The notes under the pieces: generated by a model
The model's database searches: none
Seen by the model: only the letters and a program-made list of their open reading frames with translations
Told to the model about the DNA's origin: nothing
Translations under genes and position numbers: made by a program
Assembly (NCBI GenBank): GCA_039621445.1
Contig: CP154954.1
Coordinates: forward strand, 24,998,954-25,062,953
Direction of reading: 5' to 3'
Source of the DNA: Euglena gracilis
Lineage: Eukaryota; Euglenida; Euglenophyceae; Euglenales
DNA length: 64,000 bases
Shown here: piece by piece, positions 30,342 through 41,340 of the stretch
Layout of the letters: the number at the start of each line of letters is the position of its first letter
Position numbering within the stretch: the stretch's first letter is position 1

Positions 30342-31260
30342 CGGCTGGAACGGATGTAATGCCCAAACAGCATTACCAGGCTCATGTAAGGTAAGTGCCG
30401 GCATGGAGCCTGGACACCCATATACTATATATATACACACTGGTAGCGGAAACCGCTAAACAGCCCTGGGATGAACCTGGGTCTGTGTCACCCTACGCTC
30501 TGGATGGAAGCATCCAAGAGCCCCCCCCCCCCCGCCACCACCCCTCTATCAATGGCCATGCGGACGGAAACTGTCTGCAAGAGGTAAGCGCCTCTTATTG
30601 CGTCGTGAAGGAGCTACTGTTGTGAAGACCTTGGCAGCCGGGAAACCTTGCAAGCCGCTAAGTGACACACAGCACACAGCGCACACGCCGTAATAATAGG
30701 CCAACTTGTCACTTTTCGGCCCTAAGGCCCCTTAAGGCTGCCAGACAGCAAAAATTCTGTTCTGGCCTAAGCCAGCCCCCCTCTCCTCCCTACTTTCCCC
30801 CCACCCCCGCAAAGCTGCCGCCGGCAGTCGGTTTTGTAGGTAGGATTTTGTTTCCTAGTGCGGATATGACCGCCTAGGATCCCTATCCGGGTATAACCAG
30901 GATAGGAGCCTGCCCCCCCCCCCTTCCACACCTCTCCCCTGGGGTTTTCAGCGAATCGCTTGACCAACCCCGCGTGCCTTTGGCACACCCAAAGTGGGTG
31001 GACGGGACACGTTGTCAGGAAACCTGCCAAGCCCCGTTTCCCACACTGGGCTTTTTCACACCCCACCTAAGCCGAAACGGCTAATAGGTAACCGCGAAAC
31101 GCGGCTAACCTTTTGCGCGTTTTTTGGGCTTTGGGTGGATGCCACTGTCAGAGGCACCGAATGGAGAAGTGAACCCCACCTGGGGCAGCGTCAGATATCC
31201 TGAATGGACCTAGGAATCCCTGGTCCATGAAGGAAATCGGGCGTAGCCCTGGGAGGGGGA
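30342..31260 (+). other. G1 3' untranslated region rich in hairpins
   Basis: Between the last ORF and the right LTR lie many perfect short palindromes. Examples are TAGCGGAAACCGCTA (30444-30458), AGCCGAAACGGCT (near 31070) and CCGCGAAACGCGG (near 31090). Most recur in G2 (44.7-45.5 kb) and some in G3 (50.26-50.46 kb). The region ends in the polypurine tract GGGAGGGGGA (31251-31260), the expected plus-strand primer site. Confidence 0.65.
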
Positions 31261-31686
31261 TGTGTACCAGGCACGTTCCAGCTCTGTAGGATATCTTCAG
31301 AGTGGGTTCTGTGACGGTCGCACTACTGTGGAAATCCACAGCTGGTAAGATCGTGGCAGACCCTTCTGGGATCTGCCCCTGGACACGTCAGCACTTTTCT
31401 CTCCTTCCCGCACAGGTGGTATTCTTCACTGTCTCCACTTCCGAGTTTGACCTTTGGTTTTGTTTGAGGGAAACACCCTCGGAACAGTCGGACTTGACCT
31501 CAGAAGAAACTTCTGAGTCTTTGCTTTGTGCTTTGCTTCTTGGGGAATTGGGAAGAAAAGGGGAAAACCACTTTTCGTTACTCCAAAGACTTTTCCCAAC
31601 CATAAGTAGGCTGCGCACCAAGGCGAAAGCGAAAGGCTTTTACAGAAAGTCCCAAAAATGGGAAAAGGGAAAGCTTTGGACGTACA
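31261..31686 (+). repeat. Right LTR of G1
   Basis: This is the partner of 7526-7951. The base after it (31687) resumes the D2 recombinase on the minus strand, so both borders of G1 are defined by the broken host gene. Confidence 0.8.
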
Positions 31687-32941
31687 CTCTTCTTCCACTT
31701 GCAAACCAGCATTTTTCCACCATAAAACCGCAGCTCGTCTGGTGCTGTGGGGTTTCCAGTGGGTCGTGTCTACCCCCCCTCTTGCAGAATTTCTTTCACT
31801 CTTTCTGAATTTCAAAGGTCTTTTGCCATCCAAAGACCATAACAAATTATTTTTGTGCCCAACCTTGTGGGCTGTCCTTTCCACATACTCTTTCATTAAA
31901 TGCCACAGGCTTATGAGGGGTGTGTGTGGCAAATTCAAAACTTCCACCCATCTTGGGATTTGCCACCCTTTCCTTTGCAATAAAATGAAAACTTTTTCAC
32001 CCACGAAACTGATTTTTCGGTGTTTCCTGGCTAGATCAACTCGCCTGTGGAGGGCCAAAAGCCTCCAACAGATGATGAGTCTGTTTCTCAGCTCTTTCAC
32101 AGAGAGTTCTGAGAGGGGTTTCGATTGTCTGATCATGTTGTCTAGCAAATCAGTGGGGTCCCAGAAAAGGGCATACTTGCAGACATTGGAATTCCACTTT
32201 CTTTTCAATGGAGACAAAAGAGGGGAAAACCTCAATGACCCAAACCCTGGGAGTAACAATGCTGCTGCATATGCATTCGTGCAGTGTTGAGGCTGTTAGA
32301 AGCCAGATCAAGGATCGCCTCAGCCATCCTGTGGACTGTGCAATCCTGCAGGGCACCCCTTTGTTCAACAATTGGCCCACCAAATCCATGAAGGCTGAGT
32401 CATATCTTTTGACATTTCCGAGATTTTTTATGTAAGTGTCGATACTGGACATCAAAAATTCCTGGGATTGTAATATTTGCCTGACACAATCAAGCAGGCC
32501 AAATTCCACCTTGGGGGGGCATCTCCTCCCCCCAGCAGTTGGTGAACAGACCCCATTGGGGGGGGGTACCAACAAAACTTTGCTGCCTGGCTGCCTGATT
32601 GACATTAATTGGCGCCACCATGATGTTGAAGCCCAGTGGGGTACGATCAACAGACATTTCAGGTCTGGGTTTAGCATCAATCTCTGAACCCACTGGGGAA
32701 TGATGCTCCAGGGGGGGTTTGCATAAACTTGGGGGAGGCCCCTCAAATCTGCCCTTAAGGCATCCACCAGCAAAGCCCCTTGGTGGGGGTATCGACAAAC
32801 AAACTTGGGGAATTTTTTGTTGCTGGGTGCGAAAAACATGTCCACCTCTGGGGACATTTTCATTCTGAAAAATTGAAGAATTTGGTGAAAGATGTTCGGG
32901 TTTAGGGTATAATCCCCTGGGTCCTTTTGCTCTCTGGTCAA
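31687..32941 (-). pseudogene. Methyltransferase-like domain and recombinase of D2, cut by G1
   Basis: Frame 32941-32150 has MFFAPSNKKFPKFVCRYP and QVYANPPWSIIPQWVQRL with TSWWRQL, the DIRS methyltransferase-like domain, and then the recombinase start. After a shift near 32260 the frame 32259-31687 continues with MLLPGFGSLRFSPLLSP, LRNRLIICWRLLALHRRVDLA and HSTRRAAVLWWKNAGLQVEE. There the LTR of G1 cuts in. The HxxR box is intact. The last piece (YWFQQLGQW to AHY) is at 7525-7440 and joins in frame. Confidence 0.8.
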
Positions 32942-33386
32942 GGAGTCTGCCAGTTGTGGGAACCCAAACCACCTGCAAATTGATTTGCTTTTCTTGGCAG
33001 TGATACAGCAGGGGTTTTAAGATGGAATTTAGGTATGGCTTTTTGCCTCCCCAGTTTGTTAAATAACTTACAGCCACCTGGCTGTCAACATGAAGCACAA
33101 TTGTTTGCTTTGGTTTGGCTAGTGCTTTTACAGTTTCCACTGCAGCTTGTAATTCTTTTTGATTGATATGAAGGACATGCGGGTCCCTCCAAAAATCCTG
33201 CACCTTTTGGCCTGAAGCTTTGTCCAGCCCCCCCCCCCCACTGCCATTGTTGTCCTGTCTGAAAAGAGATTCTGAGAGGCCTGGGATTGAAATGCCCTGC
33301 CAACACCTGGCTGTAAAAAAGCCTTTAATTCCACAATTTTCTCCTTGACCCCCTGGGGAATGGTTAGGGTGTGGTCCCAACCCCAC
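32490..33386 (-). pseudogene. RNase H region of D2
   Basis: The frame shows NQKELQAAVETVKAL followed by TIVLHVDSQVAVSYLTNWGG, the RNase H core with its acidic residues, and then LQVVWVPTTGRLLDQ. It lies between reverse transcriptase and methyltransferase-like domain as in D1. The N-terminal part (33306-33085 and 33386) is in a different frame from the polymerase, so the gene is broken. Confidence 0.7.
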
Positions 33387-34100
33387 TTTGTGTGCAGGTC
33401 CACCATTTGCAAAGTTGATCTGTCAGAATTCTGAGAAAAGGCATTGAGACTAAATAGCTTCTGACCTGACCCACAATCGAACTGAGTTTCCTGCAGCTCA
33501 TTTTTTGTGCTGTGAGCACCTTGCCTAGCTCCTTTCTGAGGGACTTTTTTAGCTTTTCTTGAGGAATTTCTAATTTGCCTTTTTTTTAGATTGATCCACT
33601 GGCCCAAATGCTTTATTTTCTGTGTTGGTTCCAGACAGGATTTGGGGAGGTTTAATCTGAAACCTGCCAGTAAAAGGTGTCGTTTTATTTCTGACAAATG
33701 TTGGGCTGCTGTCTGTTTTCTGGGGGCTAACAGCAAAATGTCGTCCAGGTAGATGAAAACCACCTTTCCCTCCTTTCTCCATTTTCTTTCCCAGACTCTC
33801 ATGAGAGTCATAAACTTTTGTGGCAGGCTGCTGATGCCAAAGCATGCAGCCTGAAACTGCCACGTTTCCCACCCACTTGCATGCAAACATGTTTTTCCAG
33901 GCTGCTGGGCAGCTTTAGGTGAAAATAAGCATCTTTCAGATCGATTTTCCCACAGAACCAACCCTTTTTTAAAATATGGGAAAATGTTTCCCATGTGTTC
34001 CAGTCTGAACTTCTGGGGGGTGAAGTGGAGATTTAACTGTCGACAATCTCAGATTAATCTTTCTTTTGTATTTTCCCCCTCTTTTTTGGTGATGAAATAA
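33128..34100 (-). pseudogene. Reverse transcriptase of D2
   Basis: The frame from 33994 contains a damaged palm region, then WQFQAACFGISSLPQKFMTL, VFIYLDDILLLAP with the YLDD active site, and LEPTQKIKHLGQWINL. A C-rich stretch near 33900 and the join to the upstream gag frame at about 33980 show shifts. In position and motif it is the counterpart of the D1 enzyme and clearly of DIRS type. Confidence 0.8.
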
Positions 34101-34803
34101 GGGACAAAATGTTTTGCCTCCTCTGGGGAGATTTGCCTGGTTGCCCCTGCACATTCGTATTCCCTCAGAATTTTCTGGGCAGTCATTATTCCTTGGGGAG
34201 TTTTGAAGGGAACTTTTAAGGACATCTGAGGGGGGAGGGGAAGATCTGCCCTGACCCCTTCCCTTATCAGGTTTAATACCTCTGTGCTGGCACCTGCCTT
34301 GACCAAATGAGGAATGCTGGCCTGTAGGGCCTTGTAGGGCGGCACCCCTGGGTGTAATGTGTCTGGGGATTCCACAGGCCCCATCACTGGGGTCCTTCCC
34401 CCTGGCTGCCCCATCACTGGGGCCCCCTCTGGCTGCCCCATCACTGGGGCTGCAGTTGGCCCTGCCATAGGGCTTCCCAAAGACATGCTTTCCTCCTGTT
34501 TTTGAATAATGGGGGAAGGTCTGTGTCTGTTGTGCGGTGGTACATATAATGCTGGGCTGAATATCTTCTGGGGGGGGCCTGCCTGAGCCAATCTTAGGCC
34601 TCCCCCCCCCCAAGAGCTGATGTGTTGTGGATGGTCTGGATGGTATTGGCCACCATTTGCCTTCAGGGCCCTTTTGGCCTCCAGTGGCACTCTGGCCTGC
34701 TTGGCATCCATTGGCCTTTTCTCCAGGACTTCTCTGTCCTTCTGGATTCCCCATATAGGCCATCATGGCCTGTTTTGGGCATTGTCTTGCTGCTCGTGTG
34801 CGG
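33969..34803 (-). pseudogene. Gag-like ORF of D2, C-terminal half
   Basis: Two overlapping frames (34803-33969 and 34711-34049) encode a Pro, Gly and Gln-rich sequence with the tandem units GQPEGAPVMGQPGGRTPVMG. The units reflect repeated DNA near 34380-34450. The N-terminal half lies beyond the L2 insertion at 40420-41063. Confidence 0.6.
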
Positions 34804-35403
34804 TGTCGGCTGCCGCTGGCGGCGGCAGCCAAAAATTTCGCAAAAATGTCCAAGAAACTCCCGGTAGGAACCACCAAAGCAAGTCAACCACCACGCGAGT
34901 TGAATTGGAACCCCAGCAAAAAATCAAGAAGAATTTGAGAATTCGATTTGAGAATCAGAAGAGAAGAAAAGTTAATTGGAGACTTGAAGAGCAAAAAGAT
35001 CAATTCAAATATCAAAGAAAGCCAAGGCATTCATTTCCACATTATTGTCCCACTCAACACCTGAACTCAAAGGTACTTGCCCACCCTTTCAGTCCCAGGT
35101 TTGTTGTGCTCTGCTGTTTGATCCTAAGTAGGTGGGTTGGTTTTGTCTTTGCTCACCTTTTGATCCAAACGTTTGAAAAGGCAAAACAGTGGAGGCTAAA
35201 AACGATCCTACGCGGGGAGACAGGGGGACCTGGGTCGGAGGGGCACACCTCACCCCCGTCACAGTCTGTTGATTTACTGGAAAACGGGGCCTACTTTCAG
35301 AAAGGCCCTGGCCTGAGCCCACCAGGGCCGCAAAAGGGAAGTGGCCCCGGCGAAAGCGGCAGCCCCCCCGGGCGGCGAGGAGGGTCCTCCAATCCCCCCA
35401 ACG

Positions 35404-36206
35404 TGGTACGCAGAGGTGGCTTTACTGACTCTGTCAGTGAAGAAAATTTTGATTCTGTTGATGACAAATCAGTAACCCCCAACATGGTTAGCAGAATCTG
35501 TTTCAATCTTGAAGGCGGTTCTTCAACTCTGAATGGTGAAACGGAAACAGATGACCATCCTGTTCTTTTTGAGGATTCTGACAGTGAAAATTTTGAGGAG
35601 GGATTCAACCAGCATGAGCTCAGTCATCTTGAGGGACTTCCTCTGACTGTTTGGCGTCAGAGGATTGAATTACGAGTTGCGCAAATTGACAAAACTGTCC
35701 GAGGTTGGTGTTTTGACCTTGACACCCGTTTTGACAAAAATTCCGTGTCCCTGTTTGGGAGAGACAAGGCTCTGACAAAACAGGTGGTTGACGTGCAATG
35801 TTTATTAAGTGTGGCAAAAGAAGAAATAGGACGATTGGCGGAACAAATAAAAACGTTGGAACTGCAAATCGCTGAAAAGCTGCAGCCCAGTGAAACAAAG
35901 TTGCCAAGTCCAGAAAATTTTGTGTCTGTGAATCTAAATTCTGACATGTCACGAATTTGCAAACATCATCAGTGTCTTCTGAAAAATCTTCCTCAGATTT
36001 TGCTGCACAGCCAAGAAAATTTCGACAGACGAAAAAATCCTGGAGGCCTGCCAAAAACAGCTGGAACAAATTTCAGTTTTTCAGACCAAGTTGGTTTCAC
36101 GATTGGTGGGGTTGGGACTGGTTTGCAAATCCCTGGAACAGCTGGGGGTGGTTTCCACCGCATCAATGGTGGTGGTGAGTTTTATTTCAGCAGGTCTAAC
36201 CACTGA
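35404..36206 (+). pseudogene. Gag-like ORF of L2
   Basis: After the LTR the frame reads GGFTDSVSEENFDSVDD, an acidic part, and a helical stretch (GLPLTVWRQRIELRVAQIDK, SVAKEEIGRLAEQIKTLELQ). The Trp/Arg-rich tail RKFRQTKKSWRPAKNSW is in the frame 35957-36178 after a shift near 35960. The middle differs strongly from L1 while the ends are conserved. That pattern suggests a protein that once evolved under constraint at its tail. No enzyme domain is present. Confidence 0.45.
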
Positions 36207-39200
36207 CTGACACAGCACAGCACTTTACAGTGTCGAGTAAATTTCAGTGATTTGTTTTGTGATTTTTGTTTTGTACTTCCTTTGTGTGATCTGGTCGGAG
36301 GCAGATGAAAAGTCAGCCAGAAGTTTTAAATCTGGATTTTCAGTTTTCAGAGTTTGGCTTATGAAAAACAGCCAAGTCAAACATTTTTGAATCTGGTTTC
36401 AGGGGTGCAAATTTTTCCCCAGTTGCTTTCCACTTAAATGGAGACGCCCAGCCACGATGCTTGGTATTTTTCTCCTAGTGTTCAGGCAGCCAGATCATAA
36501 ATTTCAGTTTCAGAGTTCTCAGTTTTCGGTTGTCCCGAATGTCATTTTGGGGGGGGGGCACGTTGGCATGTGTCACCATCCCCGACGGGGACAAGTTAGA
36601 CATCTCAGGTTGGATTTTTGTTTGTTTTTTTTCTGGTCCCTTTTGTCACGGGACAGTTTTTCCAGTGAGAAACTTCACCCCCGGACAGGGACACATGTTG
36701 GAGAATCGGCACAGCTTTTGAGATTTTTCAGTCCAGTTTCATTGTGGTTTTCGAGAGTGGCAGCCCAGCAGCCCTGTGGAGGTTTTATCTGGGATTTTTC
36801 CAAATCCTGGGGTCGGGTGGAGACCTCTGATTGACCACTCGAACGAAAAAAGTTTTTGGGAAAGCGCGCAAAGATGGGTTAGAAGGGTGGGGCTAGACCC
36901 AGGCCAGGAATAAACACCCCTGTGGCCACCCATCTAAGAGCTCAGGAAAGGTTTCAATTTTCAGTCCAAGTGGGAACCAAGGTGGATAAACCCAGGAGGA
37001 AAAGACACCCCTGAGGAAGTTCATTTTTGGGCGCATCAGTGGCATCATCATCATTTGGTTCAGTTTTCAGTTAAAAATCTGTTGCTCTGTGGTTTGCACT
37101 TTCTGCGGCATTTTTTCGGCTGTGGAGTTTGCTTAAGGGAGAAAAACTCAGAAGTGGGGGACGCCTCACAATGCAAAACTCTTAAGAGCAATTTTTGCAG
37201 TTTGAAATTTGTTGCAGCAGTTCTGGTGTGACCGATTTGATGGATCAAGATACAGATTTTTTAGTGCCGTTTTGGTTCAGAGTTCAGTGGCATTTTCAGG
37301 TTCGGTGCAGTGAGAAAATTCAGAAATATACCTTCTGTGTTGCCAGTGGTGAATTTTGTGCGTGTGTGTGTGCTTTGTCACGCAGGTTCAAGCAATCAAT
37401 CAAACAGAAGCACCGAAGAGAATCAACGCGAAAGAATCTGAGATTTTCAAGGTTGATTTGTTCAACAAGTTCAAGTTTGTTGACTGGGACAATGATGATT
37501 GCATTGACATTGAATGACATTGAAATCTAAAGCGGACAAGTCATCAAGGAATTTGATTGAATTTATTGAATTCAAAACGTGCAAGAGTTTGCAAAGAATC
37601 AACTTCAAGGACTGGGATGAACATTTCAATGAGATGGAGAAAAGAACAATGACATTTATGAGACCCAAGCAATTGAATCACATGATTACGATTGTCATGA
37701 TCACAATTGTGGATTGTTGTGGAGTTGCAGAATGGTGGGTACATTTATTTTACTCAAGTGCTGTGAAGCGTAATGGCCGACCAAAAGAGCCAGCAGTGGG
37801 CAGTGGCCCGATGCACGGCCAAAGTCCAGGCCCAGGTTGGCTGCTCCCACAGCGATGAATCAGATTTTTCATGTTTTCGGGTCTCAGAATTTTGCTTGTG
37901 GTTTGGAGCCATTTTTTTCTACCCTCCTCGTGCAGCTGGGGGGGGGGCTGTGTTGAGCCCTGTTTTTTTGATGGTGTTGTGGATCATAATCAGATTTGGT
38001 TTTACGGTTGCAATTTTTTGACTCAGAATTGGATACCCCTGTGAGACGTTTGGGTGGGCACAGGAATGCATCATTTTTTGACCGTGACTGTTTTTGGTCA
38101 AACCCCAGATGTGACGGAGTTTAATGAAATTTCTGTTTTTCCCATTTTATTTGTCGAATGGGGATTCTGATTTTGCAGCCAGGAATTTTTAACCCATGGC
38201 CCTCCCCGCACTGGTTGATGGTGGGGGGGGGCGGCATTGTGAAGGCCCGTCCTTAGACAGGTGCTGGATTTGAGTTTGATTTCAGTCGGTTTGGATATTA
38301 CGGCCCAGGTTTGTGATTTTTTTTGTTTGGAGGCTGAAGCCAGATTGACCCCCATGGCCCCATGTGACTGGGGGGGGGGGCAGCGAAAAATCGCCTTGGC
38401 TGAGAAAATTGGATTTGAATTTTCAGCACTTTTGAGTTTGCCATGTCATTTAACCCCCATTGCCCCGTGTGACTGGGGGGGGGCAGTGAATTTAAATTGG
38501 CAAGCCGAATTGGTCAGTTTTACGGATGTAAATTGGTTGAGCCCAGAGCTGGGCTGGATGGCCTGGCCCCCATATAACCGGTATGCTGCTGGATGTTGCT
38601 TCTGTTGGGTTGGTTGCTCTCGGTTGGACTTTGTTTGTTGGATGTGGCAGGTTGGAATTCTTGATTGGATTTTGTTGAAGGCTTTTGAAGGCCCTGGACT
38701 CCTGGACTTGTGGGTTGGACTCAGATTTTTGAATTTTTGAGGATTTTTGTTGCTGGAGGATTTTTATTCAAAGATTGGTAAAAAACCTGGGATTTTGATA
38801 ATTTTTCTGGAGAATGAAATATGAGTTGGGATTTTAGAACTCAGAATTTTGATTCGGTTTGGATGATGGATATTGGTCAAAGGCATTTTTTCATGCAACA
38901 GCTTGGAGGCATCCGAACTCGGGGGGGAGGGGACCCTGGACCGGAGATGACCCCTCCTCCGTCCATAGGCCCTGGTGTGGGCCGACGATAAATAAATAAA
39001 AAAACCCAGCCACGTGGGCACCAAAGCCCTGTGATATAGTGGCTGAGGGCCAATGTGAAGCCCTGTTCTCTTTGCGTTCAAAAAAAAAATCGGCCCAGTC
39101 ACTTTCGGTTGAAATGCACGACAAGGAAGTGAGCGTGCATACACACAAAACACAAAACCGCACACGCACACAAACCCGCACACCCATCTGTACACTATTC

Positions 39201-39813
39201 CCCCATATAACCGTCTTACCCCCTCACCATTGCACCCATTCACCTTCAACCTTTTCCTCACCCTTCTGTCACGAATTGGAAAGGAATGCCTGGGTTTCTC
39301 TTTTATTTCCCCACACAAGTCGTTTTCTGAGGCACTGTTGGCCAAAGTCCCTGTTTTTTTTAAAATAAAAATGACTTCATTCGACTTCATTCAAAATCGA
39401 ATGAAGTCTCACACAATGAAAGCTGCCAAAAAAAAGAGAAAGGATTTTCACCAAGGGGGTAGCGTGGGACATAGGCCTTGGGGTGGAGTGCCCAGGGTTT
39501 GTTTCGTTTGGAGTCGTTTTTCAGATTTTGTGTTCAAAGACCTGTTCCCCATGCTTGTCGGAGGAAAGGGGTGGGGGGGCTTCCCCCGAAGACCTTATTT
39601 TTCGGAGTCCCCCAAGGTGCCCGATATTATGGCTGGGGGGGGGTCAGACTCGTAGCACTAATTTTCAAAAAAAAGCGACAGGACCCGTTTCAAAAAAAAA
39701 AGAACCACAGAATTTTTCCTCCCAAAAAAAACAACAATTTCACTCTCCCCGTTTTTGTTCGGAGGGGGGGTGAGGCAGAAAAACGGGTCCGACTAACGTC
39801 GCAAGGGAGGGGG
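36207..39813. other. L2 interior without convincing genes
   Basis: This is the reverse complement of the L1 body, with the same landmarks, for example the G runs at 37937 and 38368 and the block near 38930 with CCTGGACCGGAGATGACCCC. Frames here are not conserved as proteins between L1 and L2. Confidence 0.5.
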
Positions 39814-40419
39814 TGTCGGCTGCCGCTGGCGTCGGCAGCCAAAAAATTCCCAAAAATGCCCAAAAAACCCCTGGTAAGAATCACCAAAGCAAGTCAACGA
39901 CCACGCGAGTTAAATTGGAAAAAACAGCTAATATCAAGAAGAATTTGAGAATTCGATTTGAGAATCAGAAGAGAAGAAAAGTCAATTGGAGACTTGAAGA
40001 GCAAAAAGGTCAATCCAAATATCAAAAGGAAGCCAAGGCATTCATTTCCACATTATTGTCCCACTCAACACCTGAACTCAAAGGTACTTGCCCACCCTTT
40101 CAGTCCCAGGTTTGTTGTGCTCTGCTGTTTGATCCTAAGTAGGTGGGTTGGTTTTGTCTTTGCTCACCTTTTGATCCAAACGTTGGAAAAGGCTAAACAG
40201 TGGAGGCTAAAAACGATCCTACGCGGGGAGACAGGGGGACCTGGGTCGGGGGGGGGCACACCTCACCCCCTTCACAGTCTGTTGATTTACTGGAAAACGG
40301 GGCCCACTTTCAGAAAAGCCCTGGCCTGAGCCCACCAGGGCCGGAAAAGGGAAGTGGCGGCCCCGGCGAAAGCGGCAGCCCCCCCGGGCGGCGAGGAGGG
40401 TCCTCCAATCCCCCCAGCA

Positions 40420-41063
40420 GTGGTTTGTGTTGGAAAATGTTGGGGGAAAGTTGGACGTACCTGTCCCCAATGGGCTCTTTCCAACTGGCTGCCGTAGCCT
40501 TGCCCCTGGGCCCACTGCCCTCTTGAATAATGGCTGCCACAGCCTGATTCTGGTCCCCAGGTCCATCTGGATGATGGCTGCCATAGCCATGATGACTTGA
40601 CTCCTTTTGATTTCTGATATTTGTTGAAAGGCTGCCATAGCCCTTGTTTTGCCCCCTGGAAGGTGGGGGACGTAGAAGAAGAGGGGGAGTCTGTTGGACC
40701 TGTGATGGTATTTCCCGTCTGTCTTCTTGTCCTCCTGACCACAGTTGTCCAGGGTCCATGGCCGTCGTTGAGCTGTGGGATTCGAACTTTTTCTGGGAGA
40801 TTGGAAAGAGGGGGGGTTGCGACGGCCACAGACTGGTGTTCTGCTGCTGCTCCGTCATCGTCTCCAGCGCCTGCTGCTCCTCTGCTCTTCTCCGTCTCAG
40901 ATTCTTTCTTTGAAATTGCTTGCAGTGTCGCTTGTTCCATGTTGGTTGCTCTGGCGCCTGCTGGAACTCCATCTTCTTCAGCTTCTGTAGCCTTTGCCGG
41001 GGTTCTTTCTTGCTCCGCTGGGCCGCTGGACACCAGGTATGTTGCATATTTCATGGAAATCAA
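40420..41063 (-). pseudogene. Gag-like ORF of D2, N-terminal half
   Basis: The frame starts at 41063 and includes LNDGHGPWTTVVRRTRRQTG, matching DGHGPWTTVARRPRRQ of D1, followed by a Gln, Ser, Gly-rich stretch. It stops at the L2 border. An alternative overlapping frame (41047-40310) also covers it, and codon evidence does not settle the choice. Confidence 0.6.
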
Positions 41064-41194
41064 AACTTTCTTCCTCCGCCTTTCTATATGGTCTTGAATT
41101 GTTCTTCCTCCGCTGTATTGATTGGTTGATGTGGTGAACGTTGTTGAACTCGTTGAGTGGAAAGTCTTTCTCCTTGAGGTCGAAGGGCAGAATT

Positions 41195-41340
41195 AAGAAT
41201 TAGCCAACTCCGGCAACAAAAAGCAGTAAGAAGCCCCCCCGCGCACGCACAAACACACCAGAACAGAACAGCCGGCAAGGAAAGCAGGATCTCACCATCT
41301 CGCAGTGCGGAGCCCGAATGGTCATAGCGCAACTGGGATG
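41195..41340. repeat. Left inverted terminal repeat of D2
   Basis: AGCCAACTCCGGCAACAAAA through AAGCAGGATCTCACCATCT matches the reverse complement of 7058-7160. The following GTGCGGAGCCCGAATGGTC also appears reversed at about 7372-7393. It sets the 5' border of D2. Confidence 0.75.

Larger units (their letters stand above)
7526..31686 (+). mobile_element. Giant Ty3/gypsy chromodomain retrotransposon G1
   Basis: Two LTRs of about 426 bp (7526-7951 and 31261-31686) begin TGTGTACC and end GACGTACA. They flank gag with zinc knuckles, protease, reverse transcriptase, RNase H, integrase and chromodomain, in the order of Ty3/gypsy chromoviruses. The right LTR is preceded by the polypurine tract GGGAGGGGGA. 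After removal of L1 the element is about 16.7 kb, well above the usual 5-8 kb. The excess comes from a long coiled-coil gag and about 5.6 kb of extra ORFs between chromodomain and LTR. All genes carry stops and frameshifts, so this copy is inactive. Confidence 0.85.
34804..40419 (+). mobile_element. LTR retroelement L2, sister of L1
   Basis: Direct repeats at 34804-35403 and 39814-40419 begin TGTCGGCTGCCGCTGG. They match the L1 LTRs in the opposite orientation. The tRNA site after the 5' LTR reads TGGTACGCAGAGG, one extra base compared with L1. The 3' LTR is preceded by AAGGGAGGGGG. The interior matches L1 (14.8-19.4 kb) but lacks T1. It is inserted in the gag of D2. A target duplication is uncertain (GCGG left, GTGG right). 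Confidence 0.8.
6990..41340 (-). mobile_element. DIRS-type retroelement D2, outermost layer of the nest
   Basis: The ends are inverted: bases 41203-41310 (CCAACTCCGGCAACAAAAAG through GCAGGATCTCACCATCT) are the reverse complement of about 7058-7160. On the minus strand the order is gag, reverse transcriptase, RNase H, methyltransferase-like domain and recombinase. The element is split twice: its gag by L2 (34804-40419) and its recombinase by G1 (7526-31686). Subtracting both leaves about 4.57 kb, close to the 4.75 kb of D1. The recombinase halves on either side of G1 fit together in frame. This makes D2 the oldest insertion of the nest. Confidence 0.85.

Noticed and set aside
34620-35403. N-terminal part of a 528-codon frame crossing the D2/L2 border
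   Set aside because: It reads through the D2 gag in antisense and the LTR; only the part after 35403 is conserved with L1.
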